Source of the DNA: Candidatus Tenderia electrophaga
Lineage (GTDB): Bacteria > Pseudomonadota > Gammaproteobacteria > Tenderiales > Tenderiaceae
Direction: 5' to 3'
NCBI GenBank assembly: GCA_001447805.1
Contig: CP013099.1
Span: forward strand, 3,233,181-3,297,180
Length of the DNA stretch: 64,000 nt
Each line of letters begins with the position of its first letter. Positions within the stretch are counted from its first letter, which is position 1. Positions 45,921 to 55,866 of the stretch are shown here, piece after piece. The notes under the pieces are model-generated. The model worked only from the letters and a program-made list of their open reading frames with translations. It was not told the DNA's origin and made no database searches. A program made the position numbers and the translations under genes.

Positions 45921-46696
45921 TGCAGAACGAATTTCATTCCGATAAGCAGCAACAGGGTGGCCAGCAACGGCCGCATGATGCGTTCTGGAAAGACGCTGCT
46001 CAAGTGGCTGCCCAGGTAGATGCCGGGCAGGGAGCCCAGCAATAGCACCAGCAGCAGTCCCGGGTCCACCGTACCCAGGTGCAGATGACCCAGCCCGGCG
46101 AGCAGGGTGAGTGGCACGGCATGGGCGATGTCGGTGCCGACGATACGCTTGGTGGGCAGGGATGGATACAAGAACATCAGCATGGCGGCCCCCAAGGCGC
46201 CGGCCCCCACCGAGGTAATCGGCACCAGCAGGCCGAGCAATACTCCACCGGCCACCGTGGCATAGGGCCGCTGGCGGTGCCAGCGCGGAAAGCGCCGTTT
46301 CACCCGCGCGGCGCAGCGGTGCATCTGGCGCCGCAGCACGATGGCGGCGGCGGTGAGGATCAGGGCGACCCCGAGTGTGATGGTGATGAGGGCGTCCAGG
46401 TGCCCGTTCTGGTCCAACAATCCCTTTACCAACCAAAGGCTTAACAGCGCGGTCGGGAGGCTGCCGAGGGCCATCAGAGCGACGATGTGCCAATCGATTT
46501 GGCGTTTGCGGCTGTGGCTCCAAATGCCGCCGGCCTTGGTGGCGGCGGCGAACAGCAGGTCGGTGCCGACGGCGATGGCGGGGTTAACATGGAAGGCGAA
46601 GATGAGCAGGGGCGTCATCAGCGAACCGCCACCGACGCCGGTCAGCCCCACCAGCAGGCCCACTAGAAAGCCGGCAATTGTGTATCCCCATTCCAT
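45917..46696 (-). CDS. TauE/SafE family sulfite/anion exporter
   Basis: 259 residues with about 8 membrane helices, opening MEWGYTIAGFLVGLLVGLTGVGGGSLMTPLL, the canonical TauE/SafE glycine-rich start. A second GAGALGAAMLMFLYPSL segment marks the inverted repeat half. Family members carry sulfite, sulfoacetate or related anions. It is divergent from cysB, which fits sulfur control (inference). The ATG at 46696 is chosen because the family motif begins directly after it. Confidence 0.9.
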   Translation of the reverse strand: MEWGYTIAGFLVGLLVGLTGVGGGSLMTPLLIFAFHVNPAIAVGTDLLFAAATKAGGIWSHSRKRQIDWHIVALMALGSLPTALLSLWLVKGLLDQNGHLDALITITLGVALILTAAAIVLRRQMHRCAARVKRRFPRWHRQRPYATVAGGVLLGLLVPITSVGAGALGAAMLMFLYPSLPTKRIVGTDIAHAVPLTLLAGLGHLHLGTVDPGLLLVLLLGSLPGIYLGSHLSSVFPERIMRPLLATLLLLIGMKFVLH

Positions 46697-46775
46697 TTGT
46701 TTACATCTGTGCCAATATTGATTAAGGCCCGCGACGTCGGCCCGAGAGGGCAATATATCAATCTGTCTTTATTGC

Positions 46776-46805
46776 GAATAATAATATGGTGTTCTAGTAT
46801 TATTC
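46776..46805. promoter_or_regulatory. AT-rich inverted repeat between tauE/safE and cysB
   Basis: GAATAATA (46776-46783) and TATTATTC (46798-46805) form a perfect 8-bp inverted repeat with a 14-nt centre, 26 bp before the cysB ATG. CysB binds AT-rich dyads and represses its own gene in enterics, so this may be its operator. Confidence 0.45.
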
Positions 46806-46830
46806 ATTAAATCGATATGAATTGGCGCTC

Positions 46831-47778
46831 ATGAAGCTACAACAACTCAACTATATTCGTGAAGTGGCGCGCCGCGGTCTGAACGTCTCGGCCGCCGCCG
46901 ATGCCCTGCACACGGCTCAACCCGGTGTCAGTAGTCAGATCCGTTTGCTGGAGGACGAGCTGAACGTGCAGATCTTCGAGCGCAACGGCAAGCGTCTGGT
47001 GGGGATTACCGAGCCGGGGCGCCAGATCCTAGATATCGTTGAACGGGTGCTGCAGGAGGTCGACAACATCAAGAAGGTGAGTGGGGAATATTCCGACGAG
47101 GCCAGCGGCCGCCTCGCCATCGCCACCACCCACACTCAGGCGCGTTACGCCCTGCCGCCGGTCGTCACAATATTTAAGCAAAAATACCCCGACGTGCGCC
47201 TGGAGCTGCATCAAGGCAGTCCCAGTCAGGCGGCGGACCAGGCCGCCAGAGGGGAGGTGGACATCGCCATCGCCACCGAGGCCATATCCGATTATCCGGA
47301 CTTGGTGATGATGCCCTGCTATGAATGGAATCGTTGCGTGGTGTGTCCGCCGGGCCACCCGCTACTGGATGAGGCGCCGCTGAGCTTGGCGGCCTTGGCG
47401 CGCTATCCCATCATTACCTATGACTTCGCCGTGGCCGGCCGCACCAAGATCAACAAGGCCTTCGACGCGGCCGGGCTGGAACCCAACGTTGTGCTCACCG
47501 CCATCGACTCGGACGTCATCAAGACCTATGTGGAGCTCGGCCTGGGAGTGGGCGTGTTGGCCAAGATGGCGTTTAATCCGGCGCGTGACATCAACCTGCG
47601 CGCCGTCGACGCGGCGCATTTATTCGAGCCTAGCACGACTCGCGTCGGCATCCGCCGCGGCGCGTTTTTACGACGCTATGTGTATGATTTTATAGAGATG
47701 TTCGCCTCTCATCTGACGCGCGCGGTCATCGACGAGGCCATGGTCGGTCGCGCCAAGGGCCGTGAGGCGGACGGGTGA
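46831..47778 (+). CDS. cysB: LysR-type sulfur regulator CysB
   Basis: 315 residues (E. coli 324). N-terminal MKLQQLNYIREVARRGLNVSAAADALHTAQPGVSSQIRLLEDEL is a near-canonical CysB helix-turn-helix, including the KLQQL opening. The effector domain has HTQARYALPPVV and HQGSPSQAADQAARGEVDIAIATEA, typical of CysB. It senses O- or N-acetylserine and activates sulfate assimilation genes. The motif text is given here only in part. It is convergent with topA. Confidence 0.96.
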   Translation: MKLQQLNYIREVARRGLNVSAAADALHTAQPGVSSQIRLLEDELNVQIFERNGKRLVGITEPGRQILDIVERVLQEVDNIKKVSGEYSDEASGRLAIATTHTQARYALPPVVTIFKQKYPDVRLELHQGSPSQAADQAARGEVDIAIATEAISDYPDLVMMPCYEWNRCVVCPPGHPLLDEAPLSLAALARYPIITYDFAVAGRTKINKAFDAAGLEPNVVLTAIDSDVIKTYVELGLGVGVLAKMAFNPARDINLRAVDAAHLFEPSTTRVGIRRGAFLRRYVYDFIEMFASHLTRAVIDEAMVGRAKGREADG

Positions 47779-47785
47779 CAAGCCT

Positions 47786-50089
47786 TCAGGAGGCCTCGTC
47801 CTGGTCACTTTCGACCGGTTCCGAATAACCGCACTCCTTCTGCGGACAGACCTTTTCCGTGCCGCGCCGTTTGGTGGTCTTGAGGGTCAGGATGGGCCAG
47901 TCGCAATTGGGACAGGGCTCGGCAATGGGCTCGTTCCAGACCGCGTATTTGCAGTCCGGATAGCGCGAACAGGAGTAGAACAGTTTGCCGTAGCGCGATT
48001 TGCGCGACACCATGCTGCCTTGTTTGCACTCCGGGCATTCCACCCCGGTGTCCTTGGGCTTTTCCAGCGGTTCGATGTGTTTGCAGTCGGGATAGGCCGA
48101 GCAGCCGATGAACTTGCCGTAGCGCCCGGTGCGGATAATCAGTTCGGAGCCGCATTTGGGACAGCTGCGACCTTCCACCACTTCCGGTTCCGCCGCCGAC
48201 TCCGCATCCTCGTCCAGGCTGCGGGTGTAGTCGCACTCGGGAAATCCGGTGCAGCCAATGAAACGCCCGCGCCGACCCAGGCGGATGGAGAGCGGTTTGC
48301 CGCACTTGGGGCAGTCCTCGTCCATGGCCTCGTGGGTCACGTCCTGGCGGCTGACATTGGCCTCGGTCTCATCGATCTGGTGTTTGAAGGGCGACCAGAA
48401 CGAGCTCAACAGGGGCAGCCAGTCCTCTTCGCCGCGGGAGATGGCGTCCAGCTCGTCCTCCAGCTTGGCGGTGAATTCATAGTCTACATACTGGGAGAAA
48501 TACTCGGTCAGGAATTTGTTAACGATGCGACCCACGTCGGTGGGGCGGAAGCGCTTTTTCTCCAGATTGACATACTCGCGTGCCTGCAAGGTGGAGATGA
48601 TGGAGGCATAGGTCGACGGCCGGCCGATGCCGTGCTCCTCCAAGGTCTTCACCAGGCTGGCTTCGCTGAAGCGCGGCGGCGGTTCGGTAAAGTGCTGCTC
48701 GGTGCGGATCTGCAGCAGTTTGATTTCATCGCCTTCTTCCAGCGGCGGCAGCATTTTTTCGTCATCACTGGCCTTGGCGTCGTCCACGTCCTCCTGATAG
48801 ACGGCGATGAAGCCGGGGGTATGGATGGAGGAGCCGTTGGCGCGGAACAGGTTGTCCTCACTGCCGGCGGCCAGGTCCACCGCCATGGTGTTGATGGTGG
48901 CGTGGATCATCTGACAGGCCACGGTGCGCTTCCAGATCAGCTCGTAGAGCTTGAACTGATCCTTGCTCAGGTGTTGTTTGATCGCGCCCGGTTCGGTGGC
49001 GACGGAGGTGGGGCGGATCGCCTCATGCGCCTCTTGGGCGTTCTTGGATTTGGTCTTGTAGATATTGGGCGAGTCCGGCAGGTTGTCCTTGCCGTAACGC
49101 TGTTCGATAAAGGCGCGCATTTCGTCCAGCGCCTCTTGCGCCAGATTGACTGAGTCGGTACGCATGTAGGTAATCAGGCCGATGGCGCCGCTGCCGGTGT
49201 CGATCCCTTCGTACAGCTGCTGGGCGGTGCGCATGGTGCGCTGGGCGGTGAAACCGAGCTTGCGCGAGGCCTCCTGCTGCAGGGTGGAGGTGATGAAGGG
49301 CGGCGCCGGATTGCGCTTGCGCTTGCGCTTATCCACCTTGATCACCTTGAGCTGGCCATTGGCGGCCTGGCTCAGGGTCTGTTCGGTGCTGTGAGCCTGG
49401 CGTTCGTTATCAATGCTGAACTGGGTCAGCTTGTCGCCCTGGAATTGGGTCAGTTTGCCGCTGAACTGGGTGCTGCGCTCCTTTTTCAGATCGGCCTCGA
49501 TGGTCCAGTATTCCTGCGGCTGGAATTTTTCAATCTCCTGCTCGCGCTCCACGATCATGCGCAGGGCGGGGCTTTGTACCCGGCCGGCGGAGAGGCCGCG
49601 GCGAATCTTCTTCCACAGCAGCGGCGACAGGTTAAAGCCCACCAAGTAGTCCAGGGCGCGGCGCGCCTGCTGGGCGTTGACCAGATCCTCGGCCAGGCCG
49701 CGGGGGTGCTCCATGGCCTCCTGGATGGCGCGTTTGGTGATCTCGTGGAACACCACCCGGTGGACCGCTTTGTCCTTGAGCAGCTTTTTCTGTTTCAGGT
49801 ATTCGCAAATGTGCCAGGAGATGGCTTCGCCCTCGCGATCCGGGTCAGTGGCCAGGTACAGGGCGTCGGCCTTCCTCATGGCCTTGGCGATGGCGTCGAT
49901 GTGCTTTTGATTCTTCTCGATGGTCTGGTATTTCATGGCGAAGTCATTGGCCGGATCGACGGCCCCTTCCTTGGGCAACAGATCGCGCACGTGGCCATAG
50001 GAGGCCATCACCTCGTAGTCCTTACCGAGGTATTTCTTGATGGTCTTGGCCTTGGCCGGCGACTCTACGATGACTAAATTTGTGCTCAT
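47786..50089 (-). CDS. topA: DNA topoisomerase I
   Basis: 767 residues. The Toprim domain opens LVIVESPAKAKTIKKYLG and has DPDREGEAISWH. The catalytic Tyr308 lies in ITYMRTDSVN. The C-terminus carries four zinc-ribbon repeats (first CPKCGKPLSIRLGRRG, last CPNCDWPIL...CPQKECG). It relaxes negative supercoils. It is downstream of smg and dprA on the same strand, as in many gammaproteobacteria. Confidence 0.97.
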   Translation of the reverse strand: MSTNLVIVESPAKAKTIKKYLGKDYEVMASYGHVRDLLPKEGAVDPANDFAMKYQTIEKNQKHIDAIAKAMRKADALYLATDPDREGEAISWHICEYLKQKKLLKDKAVHRVVFHEITKRAIQEAMEHPRGLAEDLVNAQQARRALDYLVGFNLSPLLWKKIRRGLSAGRVQSPALRMIVEREQEIEKFQPQEYWTIEADLKKERSTQFSGKLTQFQGDKLTQFSIDNERQAHSTEQTLSQAANGQLKVIKVDKRKRKRNPAPPFITSTLQQEASRKLGFTAQRTMRTAQQLYEGIDTGSGAIGLITYMRTDSVNLAQEALDEMRAFIEQRYGKDNLPDSPNIYKTKSKNAQEAHEAIRPTSVATEPGAIKQHLSKDQFKLYELIWKRTVACQMIHATINTMAVDLAAGSEDNLFRANGSSIHTPGFIAVYQEDVDDAKASDDEKMLPPLEEGDEIKLLQIRTEQHFTEPPPRFSEASLVKTLEEHGIGRPSTYASIISTLQAREYVNLEKKRFRPTDVGRIVNKFLTEYFSQYVDYEFTAKLEDELDAISRGEEDWLPLLSSFWSPFKHQIDETEANVSRQDVTHEAMDEDCPKCGKPLSIRLGRRGRFIGCTGFPECDYTRSLDEDAESAAEPEVVEGRSCPKCGSELIIRTGRYGKFIGCSAYPDCKHIEPLEKPKDTGVECPECKQGSMVSRKSRYGKLFYSCSRYPDCKYAVWNEPIAEPCPNCDWPILTLKTTKRRGTEKVCPQKECGYSEPVESDQDEAS

Positions 50090-50205
50090 GTATCCAAATG
50101 ACTTATTGGTCTGATCGTTGTTGGGGTAGCGGTCGAAACAACACAGAGTTTAGGGGGTTGCGACGGATGTCGAGACGGCTGTCAGAATTCGATGGATTGT
50201 CGGTG

Positions 50206-50682
50206 CTAGTGGAGGTGGTCGGAGATCTCGTCGAAGATCAGATCCTCCATCCAGGCATAGGCCGCTTCGTGGCCGGGCTGGTTGAACAGGACCATCAGGA
50301 TCACCCACTTCAGTTGCGGCAGGTCGATCTCCTCGGTCTCCAGGGCCATGGCGCGGTCGATGACCAGCTCCCGGGCCTCCGGATCGAGCACGCCGGCCTG
50401 CTCCAAAAACATGATGAAACCGCGGCACTCGGCATCCATCTTGGCGACTTCCTGACTGCCGTAGACGCGGATCGAGCGGCCTGACACCGGCCTGCTGAAG
50501 CCGCTTTCGCGGGCATTGCTCAGGTCTTCCAGCCAATTGAAGGCCTTGTCCACTTCCTGATTGTGAAAGCCGGCGCTGTCCAGATGGTCGCGCAGGGCCT
50601 TTTCGTCCGGCATCGCCCCGTTGTCACTGTCGAGGCAGTGTTCAAACAGGTACATCAGGATGTCGAGTACGTTTTCTTTCAT
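50206..50682 (-). CDS. smg: Smg family protein (DUF494)
   Basis: 158 residues beginning MKENVLDILMYLFEHCLD, the characteristic Smg opening, with GFHNQEVDKAFNWLEDL and GLEPxAREL-like LDPEARELVIDRAMAL. Smg is encoded beside dprA in most gammaproteobacteria; its role is not settled. Its start overlaps the dprA stop by 4 bp. Confidence 0.93.
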   Translation of the reverse strand: MKENVLDILMYLFEHCLDSDNGAMPDEKALRDHLDSAGFHNQEVDKAFNWLEDLSNARESGFSRPVSGRSIRVYGSQEVAKMDAECRGFIMFLEQAGVLDPEARELVIDRAMALETEEIDLPQLKWVILMVLFNQPGHEAAYAWMEDLIFDEISDHLH

Positions 50683-51836
50683 GGGTGATCGTATGCCTTT
50701 ATATAGAGTCCACCTGCGGGGCAGGATACCATCCCCTGTAATTCCAATACCAGCAGAATCGAGGCGACCGCCTCGGCGGGCAGCCCGCTACGCTCTATCA
50801 GGGTGTCCATGCTGACCGGGTCGTGGCCCATTAATTCCAGGAGTTTCAAGGCGCTGGGGTCAAGCTCGGGACGCTGTGCAAGATTAGACTGCGGCGCCGT
50901 CGCGGGGTTCGGCAGGCCCAGTTCGGTGATGATGTCGTCGATAGTTTCCACCAGCTTGGCGCCCTGACGGATCAGGTTGTGGCAACCACGCGCCAGCGGA
51001 TTGTGGATGGAACCGGGGATGGCGAATACCTCGCGGCCCTGCTCGCTGGCCAGGCGGGCGGTGATCAGGGAGCCGCTCTTGGGCGCAGCTTCCACGACCA
51101 GAATTCCCAGGCTCAGGCCGCTGATGATGCGGTTGCGGCGCGGAAAGTGATCGGCCATGGGCAGGCTGCCGAGGGGGAATTCGGACACCAGCGCGCCGTG
51201 CGCGGCGATGTCGTGGGCCAGTTTGCGATGTCGGGCGGGGTAGACCCGATCCAGCCCGGTGCCGGCGACGGCGAGCGTTCGGCCGCTGCCCGCCAGGGCG
51301 CCCTCGTGGGCCGCGGCGTCGATGCCCAGCGCCAGACCGCTGGTGACGGTCAGGCCGGCATGGCTCAGGCTTTGGGCGAAATTGAAGGCGTTGTCGCGGC
51401 CACCGGCGCTGGGATTGCGGCTGCCGACGATGCCCAGCTGGGGCGTCGCCAGCAATTCCACCCGGCCCTTGACGAACAGCAGCGGCGGGGCGCTGTCGAT
51501 CTGTTTCAGGCGCTCGGGGTAGCCGGGGTCATGCAGGGTGAGGATATGGTGATCAGGACTCTGACGGTGCCAGTCCAGATCGGCCGCCACCCGCTCCCAG
51601 TCCGGCTGTTTGAGCCAGTCCTTGCTTTCGCGCGGCAACTCCAGGCGGTTGATCTCGCCGGCGCCGGCGTCCAGCAGGTGTTCGGGGTGTTGGTAGTAAT
51701 CTAATAGAATTTGGTAGCGCCGCGGGCCGATGCCGGGGCAATGGAGCAGGGCCAGCCAGGCGGCGAGGGTTTTGTCTTGAGATCGCCCCCGGCCGGGCTC
51801 GTCGGCATTGACCGGATCGGCGCTGATGGCATCCAT
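50679..51836 (-). CDS. dprA: DNA-protecting protein DprA
   Basis: 385 residues: N-terminal SAM-like region (LLHCPGIGPRRYQILL), Rossmann DNA-binding core with GSRNPSAGGRDNAFNFA, SGLALGIDAAAHEGAL, FPRRNRIISGLS and VEAAPKSGSLITARLA, and a C-terminal winged helix. It protects incoming single strands and loads RecA during natural transformation. It lies between the LysM gene and smg on the minus strand. Confidence 0.96.
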   Translation of the reverse strand: MDAISADPVNADEPGRGRSQDKTLAAWLALLHCPGIGPRRYQILLDYYQHPEHLLDAGAGEINRLELPRESKDWLKQPDWERVAADLDWHRQSPDHHILTLHDPGYPERLKQIDSAPPLLFVKGRVELLATPQLGIVGSRNPSAGGRDNAFNFAQSLSHAGLTVTSGLALGIDAAAHEGALAGSGRTLAVAGTGLDRVYPARHRKLAHDIAAHGALVSEFPLGSLPMADHFPRRNRIISGLSLGILVVEAAPKSGSLITARLASEQGREVFAIPGSIHNPLARGCHNLIRQGAKLVETIDDIITELGLPNPATAPQSNLAQRPELDPSALKLLELMGHDPVSMDTLIERSGLPAEAVASILLVLELQGMVSCPAGGLYIKAYDHP

Positions 51837-51857
51837 GCCATCAGACTACCACTTTAG

Positions 51858-52898
51858 CTAGGGTTTGGTAACGGGATCGCCGATGCGAATGTCCTTCACC
51901 GCGCTCATCACCAGGGCGTAACTGACCCGGTCGAAGACATTCACCACCATCAGCAGGCCGGAGCGTTCGTCGGGCAGCTGGACCTGGGGTTTGAAGAAGT
52001 CTTCCGATTGTTCGTCGGTTACCTTGATCCCTTTCTTGCGCACCGCCAGCACATGGCCCAGCTCCATGCCGTCCATCTTGCCCAGGTTGAGCACCACCGT
52101 CTGGTATTGGCCGGCGCGCGACATGCCATCGAAGATGGAGATGATGCGGCCGTTGCTCAGATTGCCCGGCGCATGGGGCGTGAAACTGTTGTCGATGGCC
52201 TCTTCGTCGGAGGCCATGACCTTGTCGCCCAGCAGGGTCTCACGATAACTCTCGACGATGCGCAGGGTGGCGGGCTCGCCCTCGCGGATCAAACGGGCAT
52301 CGGAGACGTGGATGGCCTCGTAGCCGAGGATGTCATTCTTGTCATCCGGGTTGCGATAGACATTGCCAATGCGGTAGATGCTGTAATCCTTGCTGTCGTC
52401 CTGCTGCAGGTCGGCGACATAGATCTTGCCGCCTTCGCCGCTGATCAGGTGATCCTCTTCGGCGTAGCTGATGTAGCCGGCCTGATTGATCTCCGCCTGG
52501 GTGAGAATGCGCGGCCGTTTCAGAAACTGGGCCACGGCGCTGGACGGAATGGTGGTGATGGCGCTTTCCAAGCGGCTGGTACGCGCGGTGGGCGATAGTT
52601 TAATGGTGGGGCGGCCGCGGGTCAGCTCCAGTACCGGTTTGCCGTCGCGAAATACCAGGCTGATGACATCACCGGGATAGATCAGGTGCGGATTTTTGAT
52701 TTCCGGATTGATATGCCAGATTTCGGGCCAGCGCCAGGGGTCGCGCAGGAATTTGGAGGAGATATCCCAGAGTGTGTCGCCCTTGACCACCACATAACGT
52801 TGCGGATGGTCCGGATTGAGCGCCAGGGTGTCGGCGAACACGGCCGTGTTCAGGCAGAGGCTGGCGATGAGGGCGAGCAGTGCATTCCTGATTGACAT
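51858..52898 (-). CDS. LysM domain cell-envelope protein
   Basis: 346 residues with a signal peptide (MSIRNALLALIASLCLNTAVFA) and one LysM domain (YVVVKGDTLWDISSKFLRDPWRWPEIW..., ending PHLIYPGDVI) that binds peptidoglycan, followed by a long region of unknown fold (about 110-346). A gene of this type often precedes dprA in this order. AAGGAAG stands 6 nt before the ATG at 52898. It is divergent from def. Confidence 0.9.
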   Translation of the reverse strand: MSIRNALLALIASLCLNTAVFADTLALNPDHPQRYVVVKGDTLWDISSKFLRDPWRWPEIWHINPEIKNPHLIYPGDVISLVFRDGKPVLELTRGRPTIKLSPTARTSRLESAITTIPSSAVAQFLKRPRILTQAEINQAGYISYAEEDHLISGEGGKIYVADLQQDDSKDYSIYRIGNVYRNPDDKNDILGYEAIHVSDARLIREGEPATLRIVESYRETLLGDKVMASDEEAIDNSFTPHAPGNLSNGRIISIFDGMSRAGQYQTVVLNLGKMDGMELGHVLAVRKKGIKVTDEQSEDFFKPQVQLPDERSGLLMVVNVFDRVSYALVMSAVKDIRIGDPVTKP

Positions 52899-53017
52899 AG
52901 GGGCTTCCTTAAATAGCATTCCAAATTACATCGAGTGTAGCGAATAACAAGGTCCGGGCGAACCAAACCGGAAAAATGGGGTCCCCCATTAACGGTGATA
53001 TCATTTCAGTTCAGCAG

Positions 53018-53023
53018 TATAAT
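53018..53023 (+). promoter_or_regulatory. -10 element of the def operon
   Basis: A perfect TATAAT 32 bp before the def ATG in an AT-rich leader. The -35 is poor (TGATAT at 16-bp spacing), so only the -10 is supported. Confidence 0.45.
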
Positions 53024-53055
53024 CGGCAGTTCGAGTAAATATTTAATCTTTTGTT

Positions 53056-53559
53056 ATGTCAATCAGACCCATATTGCACTTTCCCGATGAGCGCTTGAGA
53101 CAGCCGTCACAGCCGGTGGCAGCTGTGGACGATGATATTCGCCAGCTCGTCGACGATATGTTCGAGACCATGTACGAGGCGCCCGGCATCGGCTTGGCCG
53201 CGCCCCAGGTGAATGTCTTCCAGCGCGTTATTGTGATCGATATCTCGGAAGACAAAAGCGCGCCTCAGGCCTTCATCAATCCCGAGCTGTTGGAAATCCG
53301 CGGCATCGAGCAGATGGAGGAGGGCTGTCTGTCCGTCCCCGGTATTTACGAAACGGTGGAGCGCGCCGACTGGATCCGTGTGCGCGCCCTGGATCGCAAC
53401 GGCGAGATATTCGAAAGAGAGATGGACGGTCTGGAAGCGGTCTGCATTCAGCACGAGATCGACCACCTGGACGGCAAATTGTTCGTCGATTATCTCTCCC
53501 CCCTAAAGCGCCAGCGCATTCGCAAGAAGATGGAAAAACAGCGTCGCCAGACGTTGTGA
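53056..53559 (+). CDS. def: Peptide deformylase
   Basis: 167 residues. All three motifs are intact: [19 protein letters not shown] (metal ligand Cys91) and QHEIDHLDG (His133, Glu134, His137). It removes the formyl group from nascent proteins. First gene of def-fmt-rsmB-DUF4390-ntrYX-trkAH on the plus strand; fmt follows after 23 bp. Confidence 0.98.
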   Translation: MSIRPILHFPDERLRQPSQPVAAVDDDIRQLVDDMFETMYEAPGIGLAAPQVNVFQRVIVIDISEDKSAPQAFINPELLEIRGIEQMEEGCLSVPGIYETVERADWIRVRALDRNGEIFEREMDGLEAVCIQHEIDHLDGKLFVDYLSPLKRQRIRKKMEKQRRQTL

Positions 53560-53582
53560 TCTTGGCCAGATAATTTTTCTTG

Positions 53583-54542
53583 ATGTCAGCCCCCCTGAAA
53601 GTCATTTTCGCCGGCACGCCCGAGTTCGCCGCCGTCGCCCTGCGGGCATTGCTGGATTCACATCATGATGTCATCGCCGTGTATACCCAGCCCGACCGCC
53701 CTGCCGGTCGCGGCCGCAAGCTGACGCCCAGCCCGGTCAAAGGACTGGCCCGGGAACACGACATCGTGGTCTGCCAGCCCGTCACCCTCAAGGATGCCGA
53801 GGCCCAGCGGCAATTGGCCGACCTCAACGCCGATGTCATGGTGGTGGTGGCCTACGGCCTGTTGCTGCCGCCGGCGGTCATCGAGATACCGCGCTTGGGT
53901 TGTGTCAACATCCACGCCTCGTTGCTGCCGCGCTGGCGCGGCGCGGCGCCGATTCAGCGGGCCATTTTGGCGGGCGACAGCGAGACCGGCGTCACCATTA
54001 TGCAGATGGACGCGGGTTTGGATACCGGCGCCATGCTGCTCAAACGCAACACCCCCATCGGCCGCGAGGACAGTGCCCAGACCCTGCACGATCGCTTGGC
54101 TGAAATCGGCGCCGCGGCGGCCGTCGAGGTGTTGGATCAATTGAGTGAGGGAAGGCTCGAGCCCGAGGCACAGGACGACAGCCAGGCCTGTTATGCCGCC
54201 AAGCTGAGCAAGGCCGAGGCGCTGATCGACTGGCATCAGCCGGCGCTCGACATCGAACGCCGGGTGCGCGCCTTCAACCCCTGGCCGGTGGCCCAGACCC
54301 GCCTCGGCGAGGACGTGCTGCGTGTTTGGCAGGCCCAGGCGCTGGACGACGTGATGACCCAGGCCCAGCCCGGCAGTGTCATCCGGGCGGGCAAGACCGG
54401 CATCGACGTGGCCACGGGCAAGGGGGTATTGCGCATCGTGTCGGCCCAGTTGCCGGGCAAACGGGCCATGGCCGCCGCAGATTTGCTCAATGCGCGCAAA
54501 GAACTGAAGCAGCCGGGACACCGGTTGGGTTCGGCCGGGTAG
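53583..54542 (+). CDS. fmt: Methionyl-tRNA formyltransferase
   Basis: 319 residues: N-terminal formyltransferase fold with VIFAGTPEFAAVAL, QPDRPAGRGRKLTPSPVK, the catalytic stretch NIHASLLPRWRGAAPIQ (Asn and His) and MQMDAGLDTGAML. The C-terminal OB-fold binds tRNA. It formylates initiator Met-tRNA with formyl-tetrahydrofolate. The ATG at 53583 is preferred to the overlapping TTG at 53580. Confidence 0.98.
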   Translation: MSAPLKVIFAGTPEFAAVALRALLDSHHDVIAVYTQPDRPAGRGRKLTPSPVKGLAREHDIVVCQPVTLKDAEAQRQLADLNADVMVVVAYGLLLPPAVIEIPRLGCVNIHASLLPRWRGAAPIQRAILAGDSETGVTIMQMDAGLDTGAMLLKRNTPIGREDSAQTLHDRLAEIGAAAAVEVLDQLSEGRLEPEAQDDSQACYAAKLSKAEALIDWHQPALDIERRVRAFNPWPVAQTRLGEDVLRVWQAQALDDVMTQAQPGSVIRAGKTGIDVATGKGVLRIVSAQLPGKRAMAAADLLNARKELKQPGHRLGSAG

Positions 54543-54552
54543 CGCCTTATTT

Positions 54553-55860
54553 ATGGATGCCCGGATCGCCGCCGCCAAGGCGCTGGATGAGGTGATCCGT
54601 CAGGGCCGCTCCCTGAACTCCGCATTGCCACGCTGGCAGGACAAGGTCAGCCTGCGTGACCGTGCCCTGTTGCAGGAGCTGTGTTTCGGTAGCCTGCGCT
54701 GGTACTGGCGCCTCGACGCCATCGCCAAACAGCTGTTGCGCAAACCCTTCAAGGCCAAGGACACCGATGTCCAAGCCCTCATCCTGGTGGGTCTGTACCA
54801 GTTGGAATATCTGCGCGTACCCGATCACGCCGCCGTCGGCGCGACCGTGGCGGCCACCCAGGGTCTCAATAAACCTTGGGCGCGGGGGCTGGTGAACGCG
54901 GTGCTGCGTAATTTTCAGCGCGGCCGGGAAAACATTCTGACCCGCCTGCAGCGCGACCCGGTGGCGTTATACGCGCACCCCGCCTGGCTGATCGAACGTC
55001 TGCAGGCGGCCTATCCGCAGCACTGGCAGGCCGTGCTCGAGGCCAACAACCAACACCCGCCCATGACCCTGAGGGTGAATGCCTGTCGCAGCGCCCGCGA
55101 TGATTATCTTGCCGCATTGGCCGCCGCCGGCTATCAGGCCCGTGCCTTTCCCTACTCAGATTCAGGTGTCGTCTTAGAGAGCGCTGTCGATGTCGACCTG
55201 TTGCCCGGTTTCGCCGCCGGTGATGTGTCGGTGCAGGACGGCGCGGCGCAGCTGGCGGCGCTGTTGTTGGATGCACAGCCCGGTGAACGCATTCTGGATG
55301 CCTGCGCCGCGCCCGGCGGTAAGGCCGCCCACGTGCTCGAGCGTCAGCCCCGCTTGGCCGAGCTGGTGGCCGTGGATCAGGATGGCCAGCGCCTGGAGCG
55401 GGTCGGGCAAACGCTGGCGCGTCTGAATCTATGCGCCACCTTGGTGTGTGCCGATGCCGCCCGGCCTGAGGTGTGGTGGGACGGCCGCGTCTTCGATCGC
55501 ATTCTGCTCGACGCGCCCTGCTCGGCCAGCGGCGTGATGCGCCGTCATCCCGACATCAAACTGCTGCGCCGTGACAGTGACATTGCCGCGCTGGCGCAAC
55601 TGCAGGGGCGCATCCTGCGCGCCCTGTGGCCCTTGTTAAGGCCAGGCGGTATGCTGGTGTACGTCACCTGCTCGGTGCTGCCGCAGGAGAATGTGCAGCA
55701 GGTACAGCGCTTTTGTGCCGAACAAGAGGATGCCGAGCCGGTGCCGATAGCAGCGCAATGGGGCAGGGAGCAGGTCTTGGGGCGCCAGATTCTGCCGGGA
55801 CAGCAAGGGATGGACGGCTTTTATTATGCATGTCTGCGTAAACGGGCGATGACGGAATAA
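54553..55860 (+). CDS. rsmB: 16S rRNA (cytosine-967-C5) methyltransferase RsmB
   Basis: 435 residues. The N-terminal NusB-like RNA-binding domain (about 1-140; LCFGSLRWYWRLD) is followed by the SAM fold with LDACAAPGGKAAHVLE, DAPCSASGVMRRHPDIK (Cys323) and YVTCSVLPQEN (catalytic Cys373). It methylates C967 of 16S rRNA. It follows fmt by 10 bp. Confidence 0.97.
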   Translation: MDARIAAAKALDEVIRQGRSLNSALPRWQDKVSLRDRALLQELCFGSLRWYWRLDAIAKQLLRKPFKAKDTDVQALILVGLYQLEYLRVPDHAAVGATVAATQGLNKPWARGLVNAVLRNFQRGRENILTRLQRDPVALYAHPAWLIERLQAAYPQHWQAVLEANNQHPPMTLRVNACRSARDDYLAALAAAGYQARAFPYSDSGVVLESAVDVDLLPGFAAGDVSVQDGAAQLAALLLDAQPGERILDACAAPGGKAAHVLERQPRLAELVAVDQDGQRLERVGQTLARLNLCATLVCADAARPEVWWDGRVFDRILLDAPCSASGVMRRHPDIKLLRRDSDIAALAQLQGRILRALWPLLRPGGMLVYVTCSVLPQENVQQVQRFCAEQEDAEPVPIAAQWGREQVLGRQILPGQQGMDGFYYACLRKRAMTE

Positions 55861-55866
55861 TCTTTG

